Part shown: positions 8,474 through 17,034 of the stretch, one piece after another
Numbering within the stretch: position 1 is the first letter of the stretch
How the letters are laid out: the number at the start of each line of letters is the position of its first letter
Assembly: GCA_019912315.1 (NCBI GenBank)
Contig: JAIOJA010000012.1
Coordinates: 1-64,000 of the forward strand
DNA: 64,000 bases
Reading direction: 5' to 3'
Source of the DNA: Planctomycetota bacterium
Lineage (GTDB): Bacteria; Planctomycetota; UBA8742; UBA2392
Made by a program: the position numbers and the translations under genes
Notes under the pieces: generated by a model
Seen by the model: only the letters and a program-made list of their open reading frames with translations
What the model was told of the DNA's origin: nothing
The model's database searches: none

Positions 8474-9196
8474 ATGACCCTACTCGGTGTCAATATTGAT
8501 CACGTTGCCACGATCCGCAATGCACGCGGCGGGCGCGAACCCGAGCCCGTTCAGGCGGCATTGCAGGCCGAGTACGGCGGCGCCGACAGCATCGTGTGCC
8601 ACCTGCGGGAAGACCGGCGCCACATCCGCGACCGTGACGTGCGCCTGCTGCGCGAGCTTGTGCAGACATCTCTGCAACTTGAAATGGCGCTGGTGGAAGA
8701 CGTTTTGAAAGTTGCGCTGGATGTGAAGCCTCAGGAAGTGATGATCGTGCCCGAGCGCCGTCTGGAAGTGACAACCGAGAACGGCTTTGACGCGGTCAAG
8801 CACGCGGAATCGCTCAAGTCGCACGTCGAGCGGTTTCGCAAGGCCGGGATTAGCGTCAGCGTGTTTGTTGATGCGGATATGAAGCAGGTGGAAGCCGCCC
8901 ACGCGAGCGGCGCTTCGACGATTGAGTTACACACCGGACCGTACGCGCACGCGCGCACAGACAAGGAAACCGAGGGCGCGCTGGACTCGCTGGAAACCGC
9001 CGCGCACCGGGCGTGGGAGCTTGGGCTGCAGGTTCACGCCGGACACGGTTTGAACTACCACAACGTAACCCGTCTGATCCGGCAGATTCCCGTCGAGAAG
9101 GTCAACATCGGGCACGCCATCGTCAGCCGGGCGGTATTCAGCGGCATCGACGGCGCCGTGCGCGAAATGAAGAACGTCATGGTCGGGCTTGGCTAG
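8474..9196 (+). CDS. pdxJ: Pyridoxine 5'-phosphate synthase
   Basis: This 240-residue enzyme condenses 1-deoxy-D-xylulose 5-phosphate with 3-amino-2-oxopropyl phosphate to make pyridoxine 5'-phosphate, the last ring-forming step of DXP-dependent vitamin B6 synthesis. It is a cytoplasmic TIM barrel. Family marks include LGVNIDHVATIRNARGG at the N-terminus, CHLREDRRHI, the catalytic ELHTGPYA region, HAGHGLNYHN and NIGHAIVSRAVF at the phosphate-binding end. Length is normal for the family. The ATG at 8474 follows ggagaag (8463-8469). No acpS, recO or other pdx gene adjoins it. Its promoter would sit in the 47 bp shared with the divergent carbamoyltransferase. Confidence 0.97.
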   Translation: MTLLGVNIDHVATIRNARGGREPEPVQAALQAEYGGADSIVCHLREDRRHIRDRDVRLLRELVQTSLQLEMALVEDVLKVALDVKPQEVMIVPERRLEVTTENGFDAVKHAESLKSHVERFRKAGISVSVFVDADMKQVEAAHASGASTIELHTGPYAHARTDKETEGALDSLETAAHRAWELGLQVHAGHGLNYHNVTRLIRQIPVEKVNIGHAIVSRAVFSGIDGAVREMKNVMVGLG

Positions 9197-9427
9197 AGCA
9201 CTTTCGGGATTGGTCCGCACAAGCTGTTACCGTGAGCCCTGCCGAACGGGAACGGAGCGGCGGCGAGCTTCGTCATAGCCGCCCCGCGCCACGACGCAAC
9301 GGATAAATCAGCCACGGATTTCACGAAGAAACACGGATGCGGCGCTTGCAGTGTTCGCGCACTTTGCCTGCCCTGAGCCTGTCGAAGGGCGAGAGGCCGA
9401 ATGTCGTTGCGACAACCGCCTCACGTT
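9197..9427. other. Intergenic spacer with dispersed-repeat-like motifs
   Basis: No convincing gene lies in this convergent spacer between pdxJ and the TPR protein. At 9370-9390 there is an imperfect palindrome (arms gccct and agggc around a gcctgtcga core) of a type I recognise as a widespread dispersed intergenic motif. At 9313-9319 and 9332-9338 the heptamer cacggat is repeated inside a cacggatttcacg-type sequence. Both look like small dispersed repeats rather than signals for the adjoining genes (inference). Confidence 0.45.
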
Positions 9428-11134
9428 CTAGCGGCAGCCGGCGCATAGCTCGACGGCCTTGCGCGCCCACCAACCGGCTGGATGCAGCTCGGTGAAGCGG
9501 CGAAACCCGTCGATCGCCTGCTGATAGCGCTGAAGGTGCATGTTCACGGCGGCTGCGGAATAGACGCTCGGGGTGTGGTCCGGTGACAGGTTCACAGCAC
9601 GTTCAAAACAGTCCCCCGCATTCACGATTTCAGCCGGATCGCCCTTGGCGAGTAACCAGCTGATCGCCCCCAGTCTGTACAAGCGGTCGGCGCTGTCCGC
9701 TTGCGCACGGAGTTCGGACCGAATCTGTGCAAGTTGCCGGGCGGTCTTGTGGCGATACTCCGGCGGCAGCCATGGCTGCGTCTTGTCGGGCGCGATGTTG
9801 CTTTCGAACCACTCGCGGCACTCGCGCGGCAGGGCCTCAGCGCCGATTGTTTCCTTGGTCATCCATTCGATGTAGTCGGCAATCAACGCCGTGCGCAGCT
9901 TCAGGTTGGAGCGCGCGCCGTGGTCGCCGGGAATACTCTCGCGGTAGCTGTTCAGCAGGCGATTCCCGCACTCGCGGGAATCCACCTCCATGCGATAAAG
10001 AATCGCGGCGTGTGCAAGCCCGGCAATGGCGCTGGTCGGACAGCGCTGCGGCAGAATCCAGCGGTTCCTGGACGCGTCAAACACGCCGTGCCCGACGCCG
10101 GGCGCCAGCAGCAGATCGGGCGGGCCAAAGCGCGCGGCCAGCGGGTTGTCGATCAGGTGGGGGTCGTAGTGCAGCAGGTGATCTGCGGCGTCGGCCGCCT
10201 GGTTGGCATCGACGTGAATGGTGTCCTCGTCGAGAGGCACGGCGCACTCCGTCTTGCGAGCATAGCGCGCTGCGAGACGCAACAGGGACGCGACCGAATC
10301 CAGCTCACGCGTCAAGGCTTTTTCAATCTCGTCGCGGGTTACGCGGCGCGCGGCGCTTTCCTGCTCGATGACGCGCTGCTCCAGCCCACGACGCTTGTCC
10401 TGCAGCTCGATCAGATGGGCCACGCTCGCTTCCGCCGCCTCCGAGGCCGCCATGGCTGCCGAAGCCAGCTCGGTTTGCACGATTGCCGTTTTCGGTGTAA
10501 CCGGGGCAAGAATGCCCGACAACTGCTCGCGCCGCGCCTGTATGAAGCGCTTCAGTGTGGCAAGGGTTCCGCGCTCTGATTCCGTTAGCGCGCCGCTCAG
10601 GCGCCCTTTTGCTTCAAGCTGCTTGAGTTGCTCCAGCTTTTCGTCGATTTCGGCGAACAGCTTCAGCGCGTGCGTGCAGCGCGGGGAGTCGCCCAGAAGC
10701 TCGTTTACCTTGCCGTCGCGATAGCGGATGTGGGCAAGGTGCGTTTGCGGCCAAAGCGCGATATCCTGCTGCAAAGCGTCAAGTTCAGCGCGGTGCTCCT
10801 TGACCGCATCCCGGCGCAGTACGTCATCCAGGACTGCATCCAGGGATTCGTGAAACAGCTGGATGCCCTCGATTCGGTGGGCACCGGGGTGCGCTGCTGC
10901 GCTGCGGATAGACGGGTGATCCACCAGTCCGAAGTCGATCAGCCGTCGCTGCGAATCCGTGAAGATCAACGCGCCCGCACGGTCGTCCGGTATGGCCCGG
11001 CTGACGACACGCCGGACTTCGGCCCACCAGGCCGCATCAACCTTGCCGCGCCGGTCCGGCACAGTCGTACCGACGCCGGTGTCGCGGGCGCGCACGAACT
11101 CGTCAAGCGCCTCGATGACTGGCTGGTGTTCCAT
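9428..11134 (-). CDS. Large helical protein with C-terminal TPR, unknown function
   Basis: The product has 568 residues. The ATG at 11134 (MEHQPVIEALDEF) is preceded by agaggt with good spacing. A longer reading from 11248 would overlap tyrA and lacks such support. Residues about 100-330 are strongly helical with coiled-coil character (EEKLEQLKQLE-like, RGLEQRVIEQESAARR). The middle (about 350-470) may be a degenerate peptidase-like or all-alpha domain (ILYRMEVDSRECGNRLLNSYRESIPGDHG). The last 80 residues are TPR-like (NAGDCFERAVNLSPDHTPSVYS, YQQAIDGFRRFTELHP). I do not recognise the protein. It follows tyrA by 25 bp and is probably cotranscribed; neither signal peptide nor membrane segment is visible. 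Confidence 0.75.
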   Translation of the reverse strand: MEHQPVIEALDEFVRARDTGVGTTVPDRRGKVDAAWWAEVRRVVSRAIPDDRAGALIFTDSQRRLIDFGLVDHPSIRSAAAHPGAHRIEGIQLFHESLDAVLDDVLRRDAVKEHRAELDALQQDIALWPQTHLAHIRYRDGKVNELLGDSPRCTHALKLFAEIDEKLEQLKQLEAKGRLSGALTESERGTLATLKRFIQARREQLSGILAPVTPKTAIVQTELASAAMAASEAAEASVAHLIELQDKRRGLEQRVIEQESAARRVTRDEIEKALTRELDSVASLLRLAARYARKTECAVPLDEDTIHVDANQAADAADHLLHYDPHLIDNPLAARFGPPDLLLAPGVGHGVFDASRNRWILPQRCPTSAIAGLAHAAILYRMEVDSRECGNRLLNSYRESIPGDHGARSNLKLRTALIADYIEWMTKETIGAEALPRECREWFESNIAPDKTQPWLPPEYRHKTARQLAQIRSELRAQADSADRLYRLGAISWLLAKGDPAEIVNAGDCFERAVNLSPDHTPSVYSAAAVNMHLQRYQQAIDGFRRFTELHPAGWWARKAVELCAGCR

Positions 11135-11159
11135 TTGACCTCTGGATCGCGCTCCGAGA

Positions 11160-12296
11160 TTAGGCGCCCGGCGCGTTGTTCGCAACGCCTTCCAACCCGG
11201 CGCGAAGATGGTTTGCACGATTGAACCACTTGTCCAGCGGCTCGCCAAATTGAACTGCCATCTCGAGCTCCGTCAGATACGCCTTGAAAGTCTGTAACTC
11301 GGCAATCAGCTGAGGCCGGACCTGGCGCATCAACTCGCTCCACATGGTGCCCGGGGAACTTGCCAGGCGTGTCATATCACGCAGCCCGGGCCCGGCGATG
11401 GCGTTCGCCCGGTCGCCTACCGTGAGCATCAGTGCCGTCGCCGCAAGCTGGGGCAGGTGGCTGGCGCAGGCAATGGTACGATCGTGGGACTCCGGCAACA
11501 TCAGTTGAAGCGTTGCCCCTGTACTCTCAATCAGCGTTCGCAGAGTATTCAGCTTGCTCACAGGATCACCGGACGCCGGGGTCAGTATCCAGGGGCGCCC
11601 CGCGAAAAGCATGGCATCCGCGTTTTCAAATCCGAAACGCGCCTTGCCCGCCATGGGGTGTCCGCCCACGAAATAGGGCGCATCGGGAAAGTTGAATGTC
11701 GCGGCAGCGGAATTCGCAATCGTTGTCTTTACGCCGGCAACATCCGTGACCGTTGCGTGTTTGGGAACGTCCTGGGCCAGCGTTTCGAGAAGTTCCAGCG
11801 TTCGAGCCAGCGGAGTACACAAGAAGACTACGTCGGCATGTTTGACGGCTTCGGCACCCTGGTCGGCAGGCCATAGCTCGTGAAACAGCCCGGAATTACG
11901 CGGGGCGTCAAGCCTGCCATCGACGTCTACGCCGTACAGCTTGTGCGCCGGCTGTGCCTGCTTCAGTGCCATAGCAAGCGAGCCGCCAATCAGCCCGAGC
12001 CCGACGATCGCTATGCTGCGGGGCTCGCACTCGCAGTCGCGCTGATGCACGCATTGTCGCGTAAAGGACAAGCACAGCTCAAGGAAGGCGACGGCCTCGT
12101 GTGGGCGCAGCGTGTCATACTCACCTGCGCGGGCGGCGCCGATCATCTGATGTTCCCGGTCGGCATCCCGCAGCGGCAGCCCGGTTGCGCGCTTTGCGCT
12201 GCTGATATCACGCGCCAGTGCCACGCGTTCATCGAGCAACGCCAGCATCTGTGAATCGATGCGATCCAGCTTCTCGCGCAGTGCGGAGATGTCCAT
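11160..12296 (-). CDS. tyrA: Bifunctional chorismate mutase / prephenate dehydrogenase
   Basis: This 378-residue fusion catalyses chorismate to prephenate and then oxidative decarboxylation to 4-hydroxyphenylpyruvate, the tyrosine branch of aromatic amino-acid synthesis. Residues 1-85 are an AroQ-class chorismate mutase (ALREKLDRIDSQMLALLDER, catalytic Arg/Lys helices, REHQMI). From about 92 onward there is an NAD-binding prephenate dehydrogenase, with Rossmann IAIVGLGLIGGSLAMAL, GGHPMAGK and SHLPQLAATAL. The ATG at 12296 is backed by aagga (12302-12306), 5 nt away; an upstream ATG at 12338 lies inside a terminator hairpin and is rejected. Expression is unusual because a strong terminator sits immediately upstream. 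The TPR gene follows. Confidence 0.94.
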   Translation of the reverse strand: MDISALREKLDRIDSQMLALLDERVALARDISSAKRATGLPLRDADREHQMIGAARAGEYDTLRPHEAVAFLELCLSFTRQCVHQRDCECEPRSIAIVGLGLIGGSLAMALKQAQPAHKLYGVDVDGRLDAPRNSGLFHELWPADQGAEAVKHADVVFLCTPLARTLELLETLAQDVPKHATVTDVAGVKTTIANSAAATFNFPDAPYFVGGHPMAGKARFGFENADAMLFAGRPWILTPASGDPVSKLNTLRTLIESTGATLQLMLPESHDRTIACASHLPQLAATALMLTVGDRANAIAGPGLRDMTRLASSPGTMWSELMRQVRPQLIAELQTFKAYLTELEMAVQFGEPLDKWFNRANHLRAGLEGVANNAPGA

Positions 12297-12304
12297 GTTG
12301 TTCC

Positions 12305-12339
12305 TTAAACAAAATGAGGCGGCACCAGGCCGCCTCATT
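12305..12339 (-). terminator. Rho-independent terminator between secDF and tyrA
   Basis: An 11-bp perfect stem (12329-12339 with 12313-12323, 5-nt loop) is followed on the minus strand by a T-rich tract (ttttgttt) that runs directly into the aagga ribosome-binding site of tyrA. It should end the nusA-infB-yajC-secDF transcript. Because it lies within the tyrA leader, tyrA either depends on read-through or has a promoter inside the secDF 3' end. Confidence 0.85.
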
Positions 12340-12361
12340 CTATTCCGGTTCTCGGACGGGG

Positions 12362-15300
12362 TTAGTCTTTCTTGTCCTCGTTGTCGTTCGGTTCCTTCGA
12401 TTCTTCATCTTTTCCCGCCTCGGCCTCGTCTCCGGAGTCGTCGTCGTCCGGCGCGTCAGCCGTCCCGGCCTTGGCCAGGGCGCGATCCTCTTCTTCCTGC
12501 TCTTCCTCAGTCAAGTCGAGCAGTCCGCCAGAGCTTCCACGGTCAAACAGAAGCAGGATGGGACCAGCGATGTAGATCGAACTGAAGGTACCCACAACGA
12601 TGCCCATGGTCATCGCGAAAGCAAAGCCCTTAAGTAGCGGGCCGCCGATGGCAAGCATGGCAATGGTCGTTACGAGCGTAGTGCCCGATGTCATGAACGT
12701 GCGCGGCAGCATCTGGTTAATCGAGGTGTTGATGATCTCCCTCAGCGGCGTCTTGCCGCCGGTCGCCAAACGATCGTTCTTGAGATTCTCGCGGATACGG
12801 TCGAAGTTGATAATCGTGTCGTTCAGCGAGTAGCCGATCACGGTCAGAATTGCCGCCACAACCGTGAGGTCGATCTTGATGTCGGCACCGAAGTAGTCAA
12901 CCAGACCGATCAAGCCCACCACCACAAAACTGTCGTGCAGCAGGGCCACGACCGCCGCCAGACCCCAGGCCACGCTGGCGAAGCGAATGCGGATGTAGAT
13001 CACCACGACTACCAGGGCCGCAACGATTGCGAACAGAGCCCGCCATTGTGATTCTGCGGCAACCGTCGCGCCGATCGCGCTGCTGAGCAAGAAGCGTGTG
13101 CTGATCTCGTTCCCTTCGGGCTCGCCATCCTTGACCCACTTTGCCACAGCCTCCTGCAGTGCGCCCTCGATGCGGCTGAAGTGCGTGCTGTCTTCTGGGT
13201 CGGGGCTGAAGGTAATGTCGCTTTGGGTCGTGATCTCGAAAACGTCGGCGTTACCGCCGTCCGGTTGCACGGCGGAGACAACCAGGCCCGCGCCTCGAAG
13301 GGTGGCCCGTTCCTCTTCATTGATTTCGGCCAAAACCGCGCCGCTGTTGAACGACTCCACCGATACGGGCTCAAGGAAGACCGCGCGCACCTTCAGCTTC
13401 GCCCGTGTGGCGAAGTACTCGTATGCGGGCTCCTTCTCGAGGACGACGTTCTGCGAATCTGCGGTCATGTGTTGCTCAATGGCCTTGCGGAAAAGGTCGC
13501 GTTTGCTGGCCAGGTCGGCCTCGTCGGTGACCGGAACACCGGTGAGGCGCAACTCGTAGGTCTGCCGGTCGCCAGAGGCGCTGGGCGTCATGTTCCAGAC
13601 CACAGCCTGTGCGCCAATGCCGCTGAACCACTCATCCTTTTTTGTAGACGGCGCGTTTACGTCATTGCGCCAGGCCCGGTCCTTGGAGAACCACAGTTGC
13701 TCGTAGTCATCCGGGTTGTCCTCGCGGAACTTTGCAGGATCCTTCAGTCCCAAGTCCATTGTCACCTGCAGGGTCGTCTCCTGAACACCCACCGGCTCGG
13801 CCTGCCAGCCTTCTTCAACCATGTACTCGGCGTAGGCCGTTTGCAGATAATTGAGCAGCCGGTCGGTTACGACTTCAGGGTCTTCGTTTTCCCACTCGGG
13901 CTTCATGGGGAAGCGGAAGTCGAAGCGGTCGGCCTTGCCGGCCTCAAGATCACTGCCGAGCCGGAAGACGGGCTGAATTTCGACGTCGCTGGCCCACTCC
14001 TCTTTGGCCTTTCCTGTGGCTTCATCCACGAGAATCGCGGCAATGGTGTCACGTTCATAGCCTTCCTTCATCTGGATGCGGAACGTGTGCCCGCCACGGA
14101 ACTCGATGCCAAGCACTTCGCTGCCGTGGGTGATCATGAAACTGCTGCCGGTCACGATCAGCAGAACGGCGACCATCGCGCCGGGCGCCATCCAGCGCAG
14201 CCAGTTGATGTTCCGGTTACGAAGAAAGCTCAAGCCGGCCATCTTGAACTGGGCGTCGCGCTTGACGTTCAGGATGCCGAACACCATTGCGCGGTAGGCG
14301 GCCAGCGCGGTGTATAGCGTCGCGACGATACCGATGGCCAATGTCAGGGCGAACCCCTGAATCGGGCCGGAGCCCACCTTGAACAGGATCAGCGCGGTCA
14401 GCAGCGTCGTGACGTTGCCGTCCACAATGGCTGAAAGGGCGTTCTTGAAACCCTCTTCAACCGCGCCGCGCATGTTCTGGTTTCGTTCGCGTTCTTCGCG
14501 AATTCGTTCGTTGATCAGAATGTTGGCGTCGATCGCCATGCCGAGCGTCAGCACCAGACCGGCGATGCCGGGCATGGTCAGCGTGCCCAGCCCCGCCGCC
14601 ATGGCGCCCATCACGAGAGTGACCACCATGACCAGATTGAAAATTGTAAGGAAGCCGAGTCCACGGTAGACAAGCACCGCGATCACGAACACCAGGAACG
14701 CGCCTATCGCCAACGACAGCAGCCCGCGTCGCACGGCCTCGGCGCCCTCGCTTGGACCGACCGATTCTTCACCTTCGAGGCGCAGCTTGACATTCAGCGA
14801 GCCGGACTTGAGCACGTTGATGATGTCGTCGCGCTCCTGGGTGCTGAAGTTGCCGCTCAACTGCACGCTGCCGCTGATGGTGTCCTCGATGCTGTAGGCG
14901 CTGTATACGCGCTCATCGATAACGATTGCGAGCAGGCGCGGGTCCTTGCCGCCGGCCGCAGCCTTCTTGTGCGTGCTGGTGAGGTTTTCAAAGCGCGCGA
15001 CTGCCAGACCCTTCAGCTCGAAGCTGACGGCCATACGCCCCTGCTGGTCGTTGCTGGGCTGGATGTTGTTGAGGGACTGGCCCGTGATTTCATAGTCGTC
15101 CACCACCTGCACAGGGACGTACTTCTTGCCGTTCAGTTCTTTGACGAGCCCGCTGGACACATCGTCGCGGGCGAGTTCGAGCCACTTGTACTTGTAGCCT
15201 TCGTCTTTGGGGTACTCGTTGACATTGAGGTTCTGAAAGTCGCCGTCCTCCGGCGCGAGCACGCGCATTTCGAGCTTGCCGGTAGTTTCCAGCAACTGCT

Positions 15301-16015
15301 TGTAGCGGTCGGTTTCCGAAATCGTTGAGAACTCGGGAAGCTTGACCTCAAGGCGGTTGTCGCCAAGGGGCGCGATGTTCAACTCGGTGATACCCGTTGA
15401 GCCGAGGCGGCGGTTCAGGGTTTCAATGGTCGGGCCCACCAGGTCCGCATCATCCTTGCGCTGCTTGGCGGCGCTCCAGGTAGCATAGTACTTGCGCAGG
15501 GCGTCGGCGCGTCCTTCGTCATAGACGCCCGGAACGTCCGAAATCAACGCAAAGTCTTCTTCCGTCCACATGTCCACCGACAATGGGGCGCCTTCGGCCG
15601 CTTCCCCGAACTTGGCCCGAGCTTCCGGGCTGAGGCGTTCGATGTTGTCCGCAAGCGGATTCAATAACTCGCGAATCTTGTTTTCGGCTTCGACAAGATC
15701 CTGCTGCACGAGCACGTAGCGAAGAGACGAGCCGCCCTTAAGGTCCTGCCCCAGGTTCATCTTGTAGTCGTGCAGAGGGAACCGGAACTGGCTGCCGACT
15801 GTCAGAACGCCGTCGCTGTTGCGATCTCGCAGCTCGAAGTCGATATCGTTGCCGTCGAACTCCTCTTTATCGACGACGCCGTCATCGTTCTTGTCATTGA
15901 TTTCCAGGTACTCGGCATCGATCTCGGCCGGGTTGGGGGCCGGTTTCGGAATTGCCAGATAAATGCCGATCACAAGAATAATCAGCGGGTGCCAACGTCG
16001 AATGAAGTCCCACAT
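12362..16015 (-). CDS. secDF: Fused protein-export membrane protein SecD-SecF
   Basis: One 1,217-residue chain contains both RND-type Sec accessory subunits, which use proton-motive force to help pull preproteins across the inner membrane. After TM1 (about 9-25) there is an extra calcium-loop region: an EF-hand-like D41/N43/D45/E52 loop and a second loop at 64-75 lacking the final acidic ligand. SecD motifs follow: NLGQDLKGGSSLRY, then the D5-type LTLGMAIDANILINERIREE. SecF begins near FLRNRNINWLRW, with GIEFRGGHTFRIQ and IGYSLNDTIINFDRIRENL. Both periplasmic domains are longer than in classical SecD and SecF. The C-terminal about 50 residues are extremely acidic. The ATG at 16015 directly precedes TM1; a longer reading from 16108 adds only a basic stretch. 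It is the last gene before the terminator. Confidence 0.95.
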   Translation of the reverse strand: MWDFIRRWHPLIILVIGIYLAIPKPAPNPAEIDAEYLEINDKNDDGVVDKEEFDGNDIDFELRDRNSDGVLTVGSQFRFPLHDYKMNLGQDLKGGSSLRYVLVQQDLVEAENKIRELLNPLADNIERLSPEARAKFGEAAEGAPLSVDMWTEEDFALISDVPGVYDEGRADALRKYYATWSAAKQRKDDADLVGPTIETLNRRLGSTGITELNIAPLGDNRLEVKLPEFSTISETDRYKQLLETTGKLEMRVLAPEDGDFQNLNVNEYPKDEGYKYKWLELARDDVSSGLVKELNGKKYVPVQVVDDYEITGQSLNNIQPSNDQQGRMAVSFELKGLAVARFENLTSTHKKAAAGGKDPRLLAIVIDERVYSAYSIEDTISGSVQLSGNFSTQERDDIINVLKSGSLNVKLRLEGEESVGPSEGAEAVRRGLLSLAIGAFLVFVIAVLVYRGLGFLTIFNLVMVVTLVMGAMAAGLGTLTMPGIAGLVLTLGMAIDANILINERIREERERNQNMRGAVEEGFKNALSAIVDGNVTTLLTALILFKVGSGPIQGFALTLAIGIVATLYTALAAYRAMVFGILNVKRDAQFKMAGLSFLRNRNINWLRWMAPGAMVAVLLIVTGSSFMITHGSEVLGIEFRGGHTFRIQMKEGYERDTIAAILVDEATGKAKEEWASDVEIQPVFRLGSDLEAGKADRFDFRFPMKPEWENEDPEVVTDRLLNYLQTAYAEYMVEEGWQAEPVGVQETTLQVTMDLGLKDPAKFREDNPDDYEQLWFSKDRAWRNDVNAPSTKKDEWFSGIGAQAVVWNMTPSASGDRQTYELRLTGVPVTDEADLASKRDLFRKAIEQHMTADSQNVVLEKEPAYEYFATRAKLKVRAVFLEPVSVESFNSGAVLAEINEEERATLRGAGLVVSAVQPDGGNADVFEITTQSDITFSPDPEDSTHFSRIEGALQEAVAKWVKDGEPEGNEISTRFLLSSAIGATVAAESQWRALFAIVAALVVVVIYIRIRFASVAWGLAAVVALLHDSFVVVGLIGLVDYFGADIKIDLTVVAAILTVIGYSLNDTIINFDRIRENLKNDRLATGGKTPLREIINTSINQMLPRTFMTSGTTLVTTIAMLAIGGPLLKGFAFAMTMGIVVGTFSSIYIAGPILLLFDRGSSGGLLDLTEEEQEEEDRALAKAGTADAPDDDDSGDEAEAGKDEESKEPNDNEDKKD

Positions 16016-16123
16016 GTCTAGTTCTCTTTCTATTCTTCTGTTTCGAACTGCTTTGCGCGATGACTCTTCGCGCAAATGCTGTGCGCGAGGTCTTCGACAA
16101 TGATTCAAGTTGGGAATTGGGTA

Positions 16124-16618
16124 CTAGCGCAGCGCGAGCGGGGGTGCGCGTGCGGTTTGAGTCAGGTTGATGCCGGTGGGGCATTGCGTGCGTGGCGTCT
16201 GCCAAAGGGATTCTGACCTTGGTGGCGGCAAGTCGAGCTTGAACAAGACCCCGGCAAGACCTGTCAGCGGCCGGTATTCGGTATCACCGAGCTTGAGGTC
16301 GTCATTGCCGAAACTGATAGGCTCTTGCAGTTGAAACATTGGCGGGACAACGCCGTTCAACAGCGTGTTGTGGCTCAGCAGTTTCAGTGACTCATTGCCG
16401 TCCTGCAGGTCGGTCGCGAGTTGCTGCCCGTTGCCCTGGGCAATCAGCGCGTCAAGCAGTTGACTCATGCGAGTGTGCTGGACCGGGTCAATCACGCGTA
16501 CGGCGTTCAGCGTGTCACCCAGATTGAATGCCAGGTTCAGACGCGGGGCGTCAACATAGGTAGCGAACGCAGCCATAAGCAGCGTCGCGACCGTCAGTTT
16601 TTTGCGCCAGCCTTGCAC
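16124..16618 (-). CDS. Small secreted or anchored protein in the Sec operon, unknown
   Basis: The product has 164 residues and starts at GTG 16618, one base after the yajC stop codon. A strong aaggaag within the end of yajC supports this start. The first 25 residues (WRKKLTVATLLMAAFATYVDA) form an N-terminal signal or anchor. The remainder is a soluble domain without recognisable motifs (NLGDTLNAVRVIDPVQHTR, LLDALIAQGNGQQLATDLQDG) and ends in a proline- and arginine-rich tail. Its position between yajC and secDF, with coupled translation, suggests a periplasmic partner of the translocon (inference). I find no family for it. Confidence 0.7.
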   Translation of the reverse strand: MQGWRKKLTVATLLMAAFATYVDAPRLNLAFNLGDTLNAVRVIDPVQHTRMSQLLDALIAQGNGQQLATDLQDGNESLKLLSHNTLLNGVVPPMFQLQEPISFGNDDLKLGDTEYRPLTGLAGVLFKLDLPPPRSESLWQTPRTQCPTGINLTQTARAPPLALR

Positions 16619-16619
16619 G

Positions 16620-16970
16620 TTAGTCTTCCTTCTTTGCGCTCGACTTCTTTGTCTCTTCAAAAATCTTCGCGACTGCCGCCAGAGCATAGGTCGCGTACAC
16701 GCGCTTTTCCTCATCAATCATGAGGCGTACTTCCTGTGCTTCTTCGTCGATCTTGTCGATGCTGGCGATCAGACCGCTCGTCAGCATGACGCGTGCACCT
16801 TTCTCAAGCTTCTTGACCTTGGCCTGATGCTCCGCCTCCTGGCGTTTGCGACTGCGGCTCATGAAGAACATGATCACCACAACCACGACCATCATCAGAA
16901 TGAACGGGGCCATGGAGAACGCGCCGCCGTCCTCCTGGGCAAGGAACATCAATGTCGTCGTTTCGCTCAC
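16620..16970 (-). CDS. yajC: Preprotein translocase subunit YajC
   Basis: This 116-residue inner-membrane protein is the small YajC component that associates with SecDF in the holo-translocon. One N-terminal transmembrane helix (about 19-38, MAPFILMMVVVVVIMFFM) is followed by a basic segment SRSRKRQEAEHQAKVKKLEKG. The conserved YajC fold then runs GARVMLTSGLIASIDKID and VRLMIDEEKRVYATYALAAVAKI. Length is typical. The upstream gap to infB contains a long inverted repeat (16987-17019) and the ribosome-binding region. Downstream, the next gene starts one base after its stop, then secDF follows, the usual yajC-secD-secF order with one insertion. Confidence 0.94.
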   Translation of the reverse strand: MSETTTLMFLAQEDGGAFSMAPFILMMVVVVVIMFFMSRSRKRQEAEHQAKVKKLEKGARVMLTSGLIASIDKIDEEAQEVRLMIDEEKRVYATYALAAVAKIFEETKKSSAKKED

Positions 16971-16986
16971 GTGTCTCTCTCACCTG

Positions 16987-17019
16987 AATTGTCAATGCGA
17001 GGTGCCGTCATTGACAATT
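16987..17019. repeat. 11-bp perfect inverted repeat between infB and yajC
   Basis: The arms 16987-16997 (aattgtcaatg) and 17009-17019 are exact reverse complements around an 11-nt loop. There is no T-tract on either side. It lies about 17 nt upstream of the yajC start, so it could be an operator-type palindrome, an mRNA processing hairpin, or a control element separating infB from the Sec genes. Confidence 0.6.
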
Positions 17020-17034
17020 GCCAATATCCCGCGT

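Noticed and set aside
13181-14317. Plus-strand 378-codon frame opposite secDF
   Set aside because: It is antisense to conserved SecD/SecF motifs, with no family signature.
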